Part shown: piece by piece, positions 1-12,274 of the stretch | How positions within the stretch are numbered: the first letter of the stretch is position 1 | Layout: every line of letters starts with the position of its first letter | DNA from: Artocarpus heterophyllus | Lineage: Eukaryota; Streptophyta; Magnoliopsida; Rosales; Moraceae | NCBI GenBank assembly: GCA_025403435.1 | Contig: CM046335.1 | Coordinates: 5,770,103-5,834,102 of the forward strand | DNA: 64,000 nt | Direction of reading: 5' to 3' | Program-made: the position numbers and the translations under genes | Notes under the pieces: model-generated | Told to the model about the DNA's origin: nothing | Seen by the model: only the letters and a program-made list of their open reading frames with translations | Databases searched by the model: none

Positions 1-2940
1 AAAAGAAGATAGAGGAAATATTCTTTTTAGACTAAGGTTTGAAATTATGAGTTGGAGGTAAAGATAAAATTTGGAACGAAAGTTGCATCATTTTGGTGCA
101 AAAACAAATCTATTTTGAAGCAATAGGTTGGAGATGGTCTTAAGGTATTGGAAACTAGTGTATCTGTATATAAATTACTAGCAATTTCTTTTAATATTTA
201 AGGTTTTTAGGGCATGTTTTAGAGAGAATTTTTCTAAAACTTTTTTTTTTTGACTTTTTGGGTTTGAAATGTGCTTCTAAAAATGTTTGAATGATTTGTA
301 AAAAGAACTTTCAATTAAAGCCACAAAATGTAGCTTTTATACAAAGCACTTCTAAACCTTTCAAAAAGAAATAATAAAAAAAACTCTTCTTAATAAAATT
401 TGAGTTTGTATAAGAGTTCTAGTAATACACTATAAACTTTTTTCCTAACAATTTTATTGTTCATTAGAGCAATTTAAAAACAATTTAATCTATTAAGCTC
501 TTTTAAAACAGAGTTTCAAATATTTACCGAAAAACTATAACTTTTTATTTTTCTTCTTAAACTAATTAAAACAAGGATAACGCTTTGTGAAACGTCATAG
601 TCTTAGAATTTTGCCGGTTACATAATAATTGTAAAATGCCATAGTCTTACAACTTTATTTAAACTGCAACTATAACGTATTTTTACTTTATATTAAGTTA
701 CATATAAGCTTTACATTATTTAAGTTTAAACTCTAGCGGAACAACTAATATGGTGTGTCATACTCGTGCCTGTCTTTTGTTTCAGTAACAGTAAACACAT
801 GATTGCCTCATGTTTTTGGCTGGGAGGCGCGCGCAAAGGGAATTAAATTGACAAAGAAGGCAGCCGTGCTTGAGATTAACTGCAGTAAAAAAAAATAGCA
901 AAAGGAAACAATTGCATTGAAGATGAAAAAGGGATTGTTTGAGCTGAACTTTAACTTGGGCTTGGGCTTAGGCTTGGGCTTCGATCATTCAGGGTTGGGT
1001 CTACACCTCCACTCCCTTTTCAACGTGGGGGCCGTTGTCATGAGATGGCCTTGACAACCTAATTGAAGGCCCAATATCTTACAAAAGAAAAGAAAAAAAT
1101 CCAATTATCGCTAAAAGTAACATTATGTGTATTTTTCTCTTAATACTTTCCATATTTATAGTGAATGATTCTAAATCACTATACTTATATAATGTTTTAA
1201 TAGGAAAATTGCACAAAATAACAGTTTCAATTTAATATAATCAAATAGCATAGTATTAATTCTTAATATAAATAAACAACACATTTTAAAAAATATTTAT
1301 ATACATAGCATTTTTAAAATCACGTGTTCTTTTTAAATACCTAAATTTATAATTTTACTTCTTTCTTTTTCTTCTTTTTCTTCTTCTCTTTATTTTTATT
1401 TTTGTTTTTATTTCGTTATTGCTCCGTGTTTTTCTCTGTCATTTTACACCAAAATAAACTTTATTTTAATCTAAATAGATTATTTACTAAACATTATTAT
1501 ATTTTGTCTATTTATTTTTATTCCCAATAAATGATGGTCTAATTTCCTCTTTCTTCCATGTTAATATTGATTCTACTATCGTTGGACACGAGCATGGTTC
1601 TCAATATAAAACTTTTTAGAGTTTTTTTTTTAATGATATTTGATCTATCGTTAATGTCATAATGATAATAAAGTTAAAAACAAAAGTGTGGAAATAAAAT
1701 AGAGTAAACATGTCGATGAGAAGATGTATAATTTTGATCAATTGTGTATCATTCAGATATTGATAATAATTTTTTTTTAAAAAAATCAATATAACAAGAA
1801 TGACATGGTGGATTTGTATCAATTTGTGTCACTGAAATTCTGGATGCGCTATAAGCTTAATTGAAACTTCTTTTCTTATTTTCTTTGCATCTATGATGCT
1901 ACGAAATATTAAATAAATGCTATCAAGTTTAATTGAACTAAAAACGAATTTGAAAGAGATTTGCCCACTTTAAAACTGTGTAATACTAATGGTTTATATT
2001 TAATGACTTGTTAAATTTTTCAGCATCTGTTTAGTTACTAAAATATTGGAGGATGCTTTGAGAAAAACAAAAAAAGGGATGATGCGAGCGAGTTTAATGA
2101 AATAAAAAGAAACTTGCTTTTTTAAAAAAAAAAAAAAAACTTAAAGTGAAGGATTCAAACTTTATACTTTTTTATAAAATCGAGTGTGAAATTATCATTC
2201 AACTATAGATGCAATCACAAATTTAATAGAGATTTGTCAATTTAAAACTGCGTATATTTTTATTTTATCGTCCTACATAATGGTTCAAATTTTTAAAATA
2301 TAGTATATTGAAAGGCCTATAAACAATTCCGGACGTCTTAAAAAAAAATTGAACATGATGTCTCAATCTTTAGTTTACACAAACATAAAATATCGAGTAG
2401 ATTAATAAAAAGAAAAAAAAAAAGCTGATTTTTTTAGAGCAACACTTTATTGGACTTTTGATTATTGCAACAGTCAAAGTTCAATGAAGTGTTTTAAAAA
2501 TTTCCATCAAAATGTAAAAAAGTTATAGGGTCTACAAATAATTTTACTCATAGTAGGCATTCTTTCGTGTTCAACTTTTAAAGAAAAGAATTGTATAGTA
2601 GGACAAAAGACTAATCATATCGTATAATTTAACTAATGATAAATATATGAAAATCTAAAGGTATGAGGAATGTTTGCTCACTGAAAAGAAATTAAGATTT
2701 ATATTTTATTTAAATGCTATAAAATTTGTTATTAACTTTTTTCTTATCATATATTCAATTTAAAACGATAAAAATGACATAGAGCTAAATATAAGTAAAT
2801 TAAAAATGACAAATTCACTAAAACTTTCATAAATAAATTTTGTTTATTTTCATGAAATTCTAATGCAACTTATTTATAGTCGGTTTTTTTTTACTCTACC
2901 ACAAATCTCAACATTTACAAAAAAAAAAAAAAGGCATTCT
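1..2940. other. Intergenic, AT-rich, no gene seen
   Basis: Very AT-rich with many homopolymer A and T runs and stop codons in all frames; no ORF resembles a protein family. The only compositionally distinct island is about 760-1060, where a short imperfect TTGGGC hexamer run (about 955-980) lies in more GC-balanced sequence; it has no recognisable coding content. Nothing else supported. Confidence 0.6.
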
Positions 2941-3430
2941 TTTGAATAAAAACCCCCAAGTTTACACACTCTAGTTGAAATATAAAATAGCCCTTAAATT
3001 TATACTATCAGAAAATTCACTTTCAAAATTTCAATTTTTGTTGTGCCCCTTGCACTTTAAGGTCATATTTTTTGAGGAAAGGTCATTTCACTTTTTTATT
3101 TTAATAACTTTTATTTTTATATGAATTTTGAATTAGCCTTACTTAATTCATCAGAATTTTCATTAAAAATTAATTGAAAAGGAGGATAATAGTCTCACTT
3201 AACTTTTTTTTTTTTTTTAACAATCTACGTCAAAAACAAACAAAAAAAAAAAAGGCCTTGTGACCTTACTTAACCTCTTATTTTCCATACGTTTTTCACG
3301 AAAATTCTAGCAGATAAGATTATTTGGGATTAATTCAAAATTCATATAGCAAAACAAGAATTCTTAAAATTTAGAGGCCAAAGTAAGAATGCCCTAAAAT
3401 TTAAGGGCACAAATGAGAATATTGTAAAAA
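2941..3430. repeat. Foldback MITE-like repeat upstream of SETH3
   Basis: The sequence around 3118-3160 (ATATGAATTTTGAATTAGCC, then CTTACTTAAT) recurs inverted around 3310-3350. The outer parts resemble each other in inverse orientation (CCCTTAAATTT near 2993, AAATTTAAGGGC near 3397). This is the structure of a non-autonomous foldback element. A related but diverged copy seems to lie at 37900-38250. The class (Mutator-like or other) is not settled because no target duplication was found. Confidence 0.45.
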
Positions 3431-3530
3431 AGAAAACCAAAAAAAAAAAAAAAATTCCTTCCCACCGACGCGGCATTACAATAACGCTTCTATTACCCGC
3501 CAATTAAAAACCATAATCACCGCGCCTTTC

Positions 3531-3681
3531 TTCCTTCGCAGTTCTTTTCTTTTCTTTTTCTTTTTTCTTTTTGTTTCAGCGTTTCTTGGTTTTCTTTATT
3601 ATTAAATTAAAATCTCAATTCAATAAGAGATCTCCGGCTTCTCCGCCGCCGTAACAGAATCACCCGCCGCCGCCGCCAGCG
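3531..3681 (+). promoter_or_regulatory. Pyrimidine-rich 5' leader of SETH3
   Basis: A CT-rich tract (TTCTTTTCTTTTC and similar, 3541-3575) followed by a GCC-trinucleotide-rich stretch leads into the start codon at 3682. CT-rich leaders are common near plant transcription starts. No clear TATA box was identified, so the exact start of transcription is unknown. Confidence 0.35.
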
Positions 3682-5705
3682 ATGGGTTCTTTGCCGGCGT
3701 TGTCGTCGGACCTCCACTCCCCACATTCCCTTCCCAAACAACAACCTCAATCCGCCATCGACTCCACCACACTCCTCAACCTCTTCAAGTCCCAGCAAGA
3801 CCACCTCAACTTCTTCTTCAACAACCTCGACATCTCCCAAACCCTAGATTTCACCCTAAAACTCCTCAACTGCGACGGCACCATCTTCTTCTCCGGCGTC
3901 GGCAAGTCCGGCTTCGTCGCCCGCAAGATCTCCCAGACCCTCGTCTCCCTCGCCGTCCCCTCCGCCTTCCTTTCCCCCGTCGACGCCCTCCATGGCGACA
4001 TCGGCATTCTCACCCGCCGCGACATCCTCGTCCTCTTCAGCAAGTCCGGCAACACCGACGAGCTCCTCAGGCTCGTCCCTTGCGCCAAGGCCAAGGGCGC
4101 CTTCCTCATCTCTGTCACCTCCGTCCAGGGGAACGCCCTCGCCGCCGCTTGCGACATGAATGTGCATTTGCCGCTTGAAAGAGAGCTCTGTCCTTTCGAT
4201 CTGGCGCCGGTCACTTCGACCGCGATCCAGATGGTTTTCGGCGACACGGTGGCGATCGCGCTCATGGAAGCCAGGAATTTGACCAGGGAGGAGTACGCCT
4301 GCAATCACCCGGCCGGTCGGATCGGCAAAAGCCTCATATTCAGGGTATGGAGTATCTCCTCCGATCAATCGTTCTTTATTTCTTTATTTATTTATTTTGA
4401 TTCCGAATTTGATTTGATATTTGTTGGTAATAAATATTTGGAATTGTGTCGATTTCGCTGTTCATTGTTTTCTGATTATTAGCTTTGATGTTGATAGGGT
4501 TGTTGGTTTTTTCCCCTTATTTTTATTTGTTTATTTTTTCTTTTCTGAATCTAACTTTATATATAAGCTCTTTCCGCCGTAAGTGTTCCGAAAGTTTGAA
4601 ACGTTTCTCACGAAAAGAAAGAAATGAACAAAAAGAAAATTTGGTTTTGCATTCGAGTGGACCAACGAAAGTTTCATTCTGTTTGAATCTGGAGCTACTT
4701 TGTTTGTGTCTGAATTAATGATTCTTATAAGTTTTTAGCATTCAAAATGAAATTTGATGGGAATTTGTCTTATTTTATGAATTCTGTTTTAGATTTAGGT
4801 TGTGGATTAATCTATAAAGAAAATTTGGAGAAGTCAAAATGCGCTCGATCTGGAATTGAGGAAATGTAGGAACTTGCATATTGATGGTGTGGTATGTTCA
4901 ATTGGTGCAGGTTAGCGATGTTATGAAGAAGCAAGATGAGCTACCTGTTTGCAAGGAGACAGATTTGATAATGGATCAGCTTGTTGAGCTGACAAGTAAA
5001 GGATGCGGTTGCTTGCTTGTTATAGACGAAAACTATCATTTAATTGGCACATTTACCGATGGTGATCTGCGTCGTACTCTCAAGGCAAGTGGGGAAGGCA
5101 TCTTCAAGCTCACCGTTGGTGAAATGTGCAACAGGTAATGAAAGGGGACTGACTGAATCCATTCTCTTTAGTGCGTGAAAAAACCGTTTTCCGTACATTT
5201 TAACTACTGGGTTCCAATATTGTGAGTACATTGCCGTCCCAATACTTCTTTGCAGCCCATGTAAATTTGAATGTTGCGTGTTTTAATGTTGCTTGTGCAT
5301 AATTTCTTGCTCACAGTTCTGAATGCTTCTTTTTGCCTGTCATTGGCAAAATGCTTGTGCATAATTTCTTGCTCACAGTTCTGAATGCTTCTTTTTGCCT
5401 GTTAATGGCAAAATAGTTTGACGCTCGAGTCCTAAGCATTTTCCACTAAAAAAGAACACTAAATGCTTGGTTTCATACAAAACAAATAGGGTGAGAAATA
5501 ATATTGATTTGTTCATGTTATATACTAATAGCTTTTTGGTCAATTTAGGAACCCAAGAATCATTGGTCCAGAAGCAATGGCGGTCGAGGCAATGAAAAAG
5601 ATGGAGGCTCCACCATCTCCTGTGCAGTTTTTGCCTGTCATCGATCATCAAGACAAATTGATCGGTATCGTCACGTTGCATGGATTGGTTTCAGCTGGCC
5701 TTTGA
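3682..5705 (+). CDS. SETH3: Arabinose-5-phosphate isomerase (SIS-CBS protein, SETH3/KdsD type)
   Basis: Three exons, 3682-4344, 4911-5134 and 5549-5705, join through GT-AG introns without breaking frame to give 347 residues, the family's usual length. The family interconverts D-ribulose-5-phosphate and D-arabinose-5-phosphate for KDO synthesis, used in plants for rhamnogalacturonan-II pectin; Arabidopsis SETH3 is linked to pollen germination. Residues about 50-190 form the SIS sugar-isomerase domain: GVGKSG at 72-77, HGD at 104-106, SKSGNTDE at 120-127, and NHPAGRIGK ending at 216. Two CBS domains follow, about 224-285 (containing [12 protein letters not shown]) and 295-347 (ending [15 protein letters not shown]). 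The ATG at 3682 is the first in the frame and sits in a GCC-rich context. Exon 1 is markedly GC-rich compared with exons 2-3. Ends with TGA at 5703-5705. Only splice positions are inferred; the identity is very secure. Confidence 0.95.
5290..5413 (+). repeat. 62-bp tandem duplication in SETH3 intron 2
   Basis: The segment starting TGCTTGTGCATAATTTCTTG at 5290 is repeated in tandem from 5352. The copies differ only at the end (CATTGGCAAA against TTAATGGCAAA). The near identity implies a recent duplication. It lies inside intron 2 and does not touch either splice site. Confidence 0.9.
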
Positions 5706-6994
5706 ATTTAATGTAGTGCAATTTCTTTCACTTACACATGTATTGATATTTATTGGAGTTATTCTTTTTGTACCTGTTAATATTATAATTCATCCCGTAG
5801 TATCGAATGAAATTAACTATTATTACTTAGATTGTATTAGCAATATTGCCCCAGATGTTCATGTTTGCTGGTCATCCCCAAAAGTCTGAAGGTTTTGTCC
5901 ATTCATTATACAAACAAATATGTGCGTTTCAGACTTATTTCTACAAGAAATTCCTTAATATTTCTCAAAGGTGTGTCAGTATGCGTCTCGTTTCGTTCCT
6001 CCAATAGTTTATTCATTTTGTTTTTTTAAGTTCCACAACACTGGTGAGTGGTCAACATGGAAACAAATGTTCTTGTGCGGATAAGGCAACTAATTTTATA
6101 AGTCTCTGTCCAACATTACCTCAAAAGTAGCACGTTCTTCACGCACATGGCAAGGTTTTTGGCCTCACCACATAAACACAATTTCTGTTTGGCTGGTTGC
6201 CATGTGCAGGGGTTTTATTTGAGTTTCCAATTGAAAGCATCAAAGCAACATAAATGTCAGTAACGGGTGGGTCTAACGAATTAAATTACTGTTGGAGTGC
6301 TTTTTATGTCCACGACAAGATTTGCCTGAGCAGAGAGAAAATATCATTCTTGGGGGTCCGTTAGTTGGCCCTCAATTTTAGAGTAAGTTTAACAATGCAA
6401 ATAGAACCAGAAGTAAGAATAATTTTACACTGTAGCTTACTTTTAATTTATACTATAGCATGTAAGACATTTACACTATAGCAATTAGAATGACATTTTC
6501 TGAACAAAAATTGCCCAACGCTCTTTTAATTTTCAACAGTGAAGTCTTATTACAGGCAATGCAAAGTTCAGTTTCTCTCTTTTTTCAAGGAACAATTTGG
6601 CTGGTCCTTATGTTCTGAATTTGCTTACACACACACTGAGCAAAAAGGATTGGACAACTTTTCAGCTATTCATGATGTAGTCTAAAAAAGTGTTACTAAA
6701 CAGGATGAATTTCTTCATTGATTCTATAATGTTTTACAAAACAAGGCTATGGCATAACGCTCAATAAAATAAGATATAGTATATAGCTTGGACAGCTACC
6801 TTCCAAATCTCATGTCATTAAAATGTAATTACGTTAAATTTCAACATTTCACATGACAAATTTTTCAGCGTCGGTCAGGAGAGAGAAAATGATTGTAAGA
6901 GGCTTTGAGCTGTAGGCTTCATATTCTCGAGTCAGCTACTTGAAAACCTTGCAAAAAATGTTGTTCCTTTATGCAGTGGACAAAAGACCGTCAG
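5706..6994. other. Intergenic between SETH3 and the demethylase relic
   Basis: Holds the 3' untranslated region of SETH3 and, on the other strand, downstream sequence of the demethylase pseudogene. No ORF in it resembles a known family and no repeat boundary was found. Confidence 0.55.
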
Positions 6995-7433
6995 TTAGAA
7001 AGCATAAATGAATCTAAAACTTGAAGCCAAGATCCATCTCCCCGTTGCTGTCGGATTCTTCCGAACTAGTTTTGATTGAACTTCCAGACGAAACTTCAGA
7101 TGTCCCCTCCTTTTGTAGAAAAGAAAAAACTTTGTCAATGACAGCAGGTGCTGCCTAGTGTTTTTCTTCCGGTTTGTTTGACATTGTTGTTGAGTCCGCA
7201 GCACACATATTTACGCCTGCATTACCGCAGGAAGAAAATTTGCAATTAAGGGATTTTGTTGCATTCTCTTTTGCTTTCAACTTGCTTGCTTGGAGTAGGT
7301 GTGCTTTGATCTCTTCGCTGATTCTAGGCCTCGCAGCATTTAAGGACGTTTTTGCATTCTCCGTTGATTGGAGTTTACGTGTTTTAATTTCTTCCATGAT
7401 ATTAGAAACCAAACCGGTAGTACTATTGGGCAT
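6995..7433 (-). pseudogene. Demethylase relic: C-terminal tail exon(s)
   Basis: Minus-strand reading frames here give a Lys/Ser/Glu-rich tail (for example ISEEIKAHLLQASKLKAKEN, then after a frame change VIDKVFSFLQKEGTSEVSSG, ending NGEMDLGFKF and a stop). Composition and position suit the tail of the gene. It has no FYRN/FYRC signature, so either the ancestor lacked it, as in some short JMJ proteins, or it has been lost. The assignment rests mainly on position. Confidence 0.5.
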
Positions 7434-7516
7434 TGCTACAGATTGGGAATTCTTCTCTCTTTTTTTTTTTTTTTTTTTTTTTTTTTCAGTTTATCCAAAA
7501 AGAGAGGTTGAAGATC

Positions 7517-7885
7517 CTACTTGCCTTGATGCTTGTACACCTTTTTTGGCCGAATAGCTGGAATTAAAAGACAATCCCAGTTTATCTTTACACCATTTGA
7601 AGACGAACTTACTTTTCCTTCCAAAGCTTCAATGAGCATGTTTAGCCCACTAATATCATAGCAGATGAGGAAAAATTTCTCAGTCCAAGCATAAGAACAA
7701 AGCTGCTTCGCATGATTTAGACACGAATACGTGTCTGCGGAACAAGGACAACCTGCTGCAGAAAAATAAAGATCAGAAAGACAAATCTTGCATTCCCTTT
7801 TTCCGGTAGCCTCAAACGTTTCATCCATCCTTCGTGTCTGCGACGAGTTGCAGAGATATTTTCTGGTGAAATCCTCACTCTTCAC
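7517..7885 (-). pseudogene. Demethylase relic: C5HC2 zinc-finger exon
   Basis: The minus-strand frame shows the C5HC2 pattern: CKIC, then GCPCSADTYSCLNHAKQLC, then SYAW where homologues have SCxW, so the last zinc-binding Cys appears to be Tyr. The block starts with the typical FTRKYLCNSS lead-in. Near 7600 the expected continuation (KWCKDKLGLSFNSSY) lies in a different frame from the finger, marking a frameshift. Confidence 0.85.
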
Positions 7886-8056
7886 ACGATACTACACCAA
7901 GAAAGAAACACAATACAGTTGCACAGACGAGCCGAAAATGAAGTTCAACAGTACCACGTTCACTGTTCAAGGACTTTCTCAATTCATGTATGTTTCAACT
8001 AGAATCTAGACCCTGCTATAAATTGATACTACAAATTATAAGGGTTTACCTTCAAT

Positions 8057-9870
8057 GCCTCCTTTCCACAGGCATCTTTTCAAAGTTGATTATCAGCGGT
8101 GGGTGTTCCTTCATAAATGAAATATCCCACTGCTCCCTTACAGCTGCAGAAGCAGCTCGAAGCAAAATCTTATTATGGGATAAAGAAGTCTTCGTTCCCA
8201 ACTCCCAGTAAAGTTCAACAGCATTCCGCCCATGAGGCAACCAGCCAAGGGGAGCTAAAGATGCTGTCTCGGAGCAATTAAAACCACAATCAAATGCTGA
8301 ATGACATACCCCCGGGAAGACGAGAACAAATTCTCTCGGATTCTGAATGCAGCAAAAGACAGGTATCCCCTCTGAATTCAATGCAGAGGTGGATAATTCT
8401 TTTACCCGTGTTGAAATCATAATAAAAGACATATGCCCATTAGATAGCAAATAAGAGGAACTTTTTTTTTTTTTTTGGAATAAATACCCAAGCAAGTCCC
8501 GACATTCAAAAAAGAAAAAAAATGTAAAAGTTAAAATAATTCATTTATTCTTTATCTTGAACCTTCTGATGATACAAAGATATATGCAAGTACCGGCCAT
8601 CTACCAACTATTAGCCAACTAACTAAAAATGGGGTTCACAATTAATTACAACTACAAAAAAAAAAAAAAAAACAAAAAATTAAGAGCTCGTTTGGTTCGA
8701 GTATTTGAATAGAGTATTTGAATGAAGATTTAAATTTTTGTGAAAAAAAATACTGTGGTAAAATGATTCGAACCGTGATTCAAACCATGAAACAAACGGA
8801 CCCAAAATCTTCAACAGAATGTATACTTTTTTGCCGTGCACTCGGAAGCGTCTAAACAATAATTTTCTGTAGGAAAGAGTTACAGGCATTTCCGAATAAC
8901 ATTTTGTAACTTGAAAGTTGGAACCCTAAGTCATAAAGTAGGCGCGGTTATATTTGGTCAAGAGTACATGCATGATTCTTCATGAAAACGTGCAGGTGAC
9001 GAAAAAAAAGGGGATATTTTTTGTCCGATGACACTATTTTTTAAGTGCATACATGTGACGACTACCAAGACTTACCTGCCTATGATGCAAATCATGCTGC
9101 TCTTCGTGTAGCTCGGCAGACAAATTCTTCAAAGCGATCTGGAACTTAAGACTGTATCCCCCGGGAATGCCATACCATATTTTTGGGGCACCCCGGTGCA
9201 AGTAACACAATGAGTACAAGTGGTGTTCAACTTTCTGGTTGTTAAATATATATATATATATATAAATAAATGAGACAATCCAGGGCAATCAGATACCCGT
9301 ACATGGGTCAGTGTGCAATTTAACTTAAAATAAATATGATGCAACGGGATAAGCCTGGACAACAAAACCAAGTCAACCCCAAAGTAATCTGACACAATAA
9401 ACAATCTGTTAAATCTTACCCAAAGCAAGATTCAAAAAGCACATTCCCATCGAACCCGAAGCGCAAAAATACCAGAAGTTTCACAGTTTTCTAAAGAAAG
9501 AAGAGAACCGCGTAAGGACGATACATCATTCAAGTTCCAGCCTGAATTTACAATTTTAGGATCACTAGATGTTGCCAAAGGATTGTCTACCGTTGGAAAT
9601 CCACTGCCAAAAACTCCAGCGACCAACTTATCACAACAAAGAACCTTTGAACGATAACTCAAGATAAAAGGATAAGGCTACCTGCTAAAGTAGAAGACGT
9701 ACCAAGAAAACTTGCTAACTAGCCGTATTCTAAAAACATACCTCAATTTCTTCAGTTGGGTTGTCAATAACGCGTTTATATTCACCTTCAATATTTTCCA
9801 ATGAAGGCTCCCGTTGCTCTTTAAGCATAGTCAAACCACCATTAGAATCGGTGACTTTACTTCTACAGAA
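8057..9870 (-). pseudogene. Demethylase relic: linker and JmjC domain exons
   Basis: Four minus-strand blocks. 9870-9742 encodes the linker with REPSLENIEGEYKRV and NPTEEIE, ending at a GT donor. 9644-9422 encodes FGSGFP and SGWNLNDVSSLRGS, then slips frame before the GMCF motif. 9234-9076 encodes HHLYSLCYLHRGAPKIWYG. About 8430-8057 encodes [22 protein letters not shown] and [12 protein letters not shown]. In the family the first iron ligands come from an HxE motif just before HHLYS; here KVE is read and one residue is missing. The later ligand His (CHSAF) is kept. The last block shifts frame near 8090, so [10 protein letters not shown] is read in another frame after a stop. Confidence 0.88.
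8681..8815. repeat. Short MITE-like sequence, hAT-style ends
   Basis: Begins GAGCTCGTTTGGTTCGAGT and ends CAAACGGACCC, and the inverse of the end (GGGTCCGTTTG) resembles the start. Interior repeats such as GATTCGAACC and GATTCAAACC fit small hAT-derived MITEs common in dicots. Lies in an intron of the demethylase relic. No clean target duplication was seen. Confidence 0.4.
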
Positions 9871-10351
9871 ATAAATTTCTTCGAGAATCAAATCAAATCA
9901 AAATTCTATCAAGATCGTTCATGTCAAATCATTAAGAGTAATAATTTTAAATTGCGAAAGCGTACCTTGATTCATGATCTTAGATTATTGTGGGTTATTA
10001 TCTTCCAATCCAATACGTATTTCTTTTGAAACTTCAATAAAGATGGGATTTCAGATAAGCAGGATATCTGTAAACTTTTTGAATTGAACGATACGTACGT
10101 ATGGATATCTGTAATCTTCAATGCTATAAATTCATGTATTTTCAGTTTTGTCCATCATAAAATCTGAAAATTATAAATTGGTATCTATACATATATTAAT
10201 AATAATAATAACCCATACTTCATATTAATACCCAAAAGCCTTTCAACTTTATCTTAATTATATCACTTTAATTTAGGCTTTACCTTAAGATAACATTAAA
10301 CAACACATTTAAATACATATGTAAGCCCACATGAAAAATTATTTTCCAACA
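9871..10351 (-). repeat. Copia-1 3' LTR
   Basis: On the minus strand it starts TGTTGGAAAATAATTTTTCA at 10351 right after the polypurine tract and runs to the resumed demethylase codons near 9871, about 480 bp. The canonical terminal CA is not evident, so the inner end is placed by the host exon rather than by the motif. Confidence 0.7.
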
Positions 10352-10362
10352 ATCTCCCACTT
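10352..10362 (-). other. Copia-1 polypurine tract
   Basis: Minus-strand AAGTGGGAGAT immediately upstream of TGTTGG, the normal plus-strand priming site for reverse transcription. Confidence 0.75.
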
Positions 10363-10765
10363 GAGCCACATATGTTTCTTTGAAAAAAAATGTGTTTACC
10401 TTAGTAAACTCAACTTTTACTATCACACATAAGGATATTTCTGAACAATCTCGTCCATTGATCATACCAACATAAAACCAAAGCGGTCTTTGTCACAAAT
10501 ATAACGTGACTAGACCCATCAATGATCACACATATCGATATAACCAAATGACATAAATCAAGTATGGATGTGTAGCATGGAAATTACATGCAAAGTGATC
10601 TAAACATATCTATTTTCAACTGGTCCTGTCTTATATTTGAATGAGATCAAAACCGTACCAAAATCATAGTGTAAGTGAACTATATTCTTTATTTCTGCAG
10701 AAAACATATACAAACACACAGTGTCTATATATAAAGAAAAATTAGCATTCAAATACAAACTCCCA

Positions 10766-11557
10766 CTAAACCTGCATATCATCAAGTAACTGAACACCCA
10801 TGTGAGCAGTATGCTCATGAAAGACCTTGGGTGGAAGCCCTTTTGTAAGCGGATTCGCTATCATGGAGTTTGTACCAATACGTTCTATAGACACCTGACC
10901 ACTCTGAACTCTTTCTTTAACAACAAGAAACTTAATCTCTATATGCTTTGACTTTGAAGAGCTTCTGTTGTTGTTGGAATATAAGACTGTAGATTTATTA
11001 TCACAAAACAACTTAAGTGGTCTTTCTATACTTTTCACAATCCGCAGCCCAGTGACAAAGTTTTGCAGCCATATTCCATGATTGGATGCCTCATAACATG
11101 CTATAAATTCTGCCTCTATAGTAGAAGAAGCTATAAATGACTGCTTAGCACTCCTCCAAGAAATAGCTCCTCCAGCAAGGAAAAAAATATAGCCTGAAGT
11201 GGACCGACGACTATCTTGACATCCAGCAAAATCTGAATCTAAATAACCAATGATCTCGAGTTGGTCTGACCTTCTATATGTAAGCATGTGATCTTTTGTT
11301 CTTTGTAAATATCGCATAACCCGTTTGGCTGCTTTCCAATGATCCATTCTAGGGTTACTCAAATATCTACCCAACAATCCAACAATGTATGCTATATCTG
11401 GACGAGTACAAACTTGAGCATATATTAGACTCTTAACAGCTGATGCATATGGGATTTTTTTCATTTCTTTAACCTCAAGGTCGTTCTTAGGACACTGACT
11501 TAAACTGAACTTATCTCCTTTAGCCACAGGGGTATCTTCTGGTTTACAATCCTGCAT
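10766..11557 (-). pseudogene. Copia-1 RNase H domain
   Basis: A 263-residue open frame with the Copia RNase H signatures: YLDSDFAGCQDSRRSTSGY, GGAISWRSAKQ, STIEAEFIA, and the C-terminal IADPLTKGL-like ending (IANPLTKGLPPKVF). It is open over its length but separated from RT by frame changes, and it lacks the rest of the polyprotein. Confidence 0.9.
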
Positions 11558-11593
11558 ACCAAATCTTTTAAGTACCTTTTCGATACAGCTCTT

Positions 11594-12273
11594 TTATGAT
11601 AATCCAAGTATGCCCCGAGAGCGATCTCGGTGTATTTTAATTCCTAACACAAAAGAGGCGTCACCAAAATCTTTCATTTCAAATTTCTTTGATAGAAATC
11701 TCTTGGTTTCGTACAATAAGCCTATATCATTGGTGGCAAGCAGTATATCGTCAACATGCAATACCAGGAGAATACACTTACTCCCACTGAACTTATGGTA
11801 TATACAGTCATCTTGAAACCGAATAAGACTATCATTTGATGAAATTTGTAATACCATTGACGAGAAGCTTGCTTAAGCCCATAGATGGATCTTTTTAATT
11901 TGCAAACCATCGTCTTTGGGTCTCCCGACTCAAAGTTTTCTAGCTGCACCATATAGATCGTTTCATCGATGTTACCATTTAGAAACGCCGTATTAACATC
12001 AATCTGATATAGCTCAAGATCAAAATGCGCTACAAGTGCCATAATTGTCCTAAAAGAGTCTTTCGTTGAAACCGGAGAGAAAGCCTCTTTATAATCAATG
12101 CCTTCCTTTTGAGTAAAGCCCTTTACAACAAGACGAGATTTATATAGCTCTACATCACCATTCGAATCCCTCTTGGTTTTAAATATCCATTTACAACCAA
12201 TGGGCTTCGCACCTTCAGGCAATGGAACGAGATCCCAAACGTATTCATCCTTGGTGTAGACCTTCTTCATCAA
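11594..12273 (-). pseudogene. Copia-1 reverse transcriptase remnant
   Basis: Two overlapping minus-strand frames cover the domain. The first has GCKWIFKTKRDSNGDV, RLVVKGFTQKEGIDY, EAFSPV and YQIDVNTAFLNGN; the second has LLVLHVDDILLATND and ETKRFLSKKFEMKD. The catalytic YVDD box reads HVDD, and a frameshift lies between the two parts near 11800. Its upstream end is fused to the truncated LTR. Confidence 0.88.
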
Positions 12274-12274
12274 G

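Noticed and set aside
3607..4368. Long minus-strand open frames over SETH3 exon 1
   Set aside because: They are shadows of the GC-rich exon 1 on the other strand; the plus-strand frame carries clear SIS motifs.
7174..8211. Plus-strand frames over the demethylase zinc-finger and tail region
   Set aside because: Antisense to minus-strand exon blocks with clear C5HC2 and JmjC motifs.
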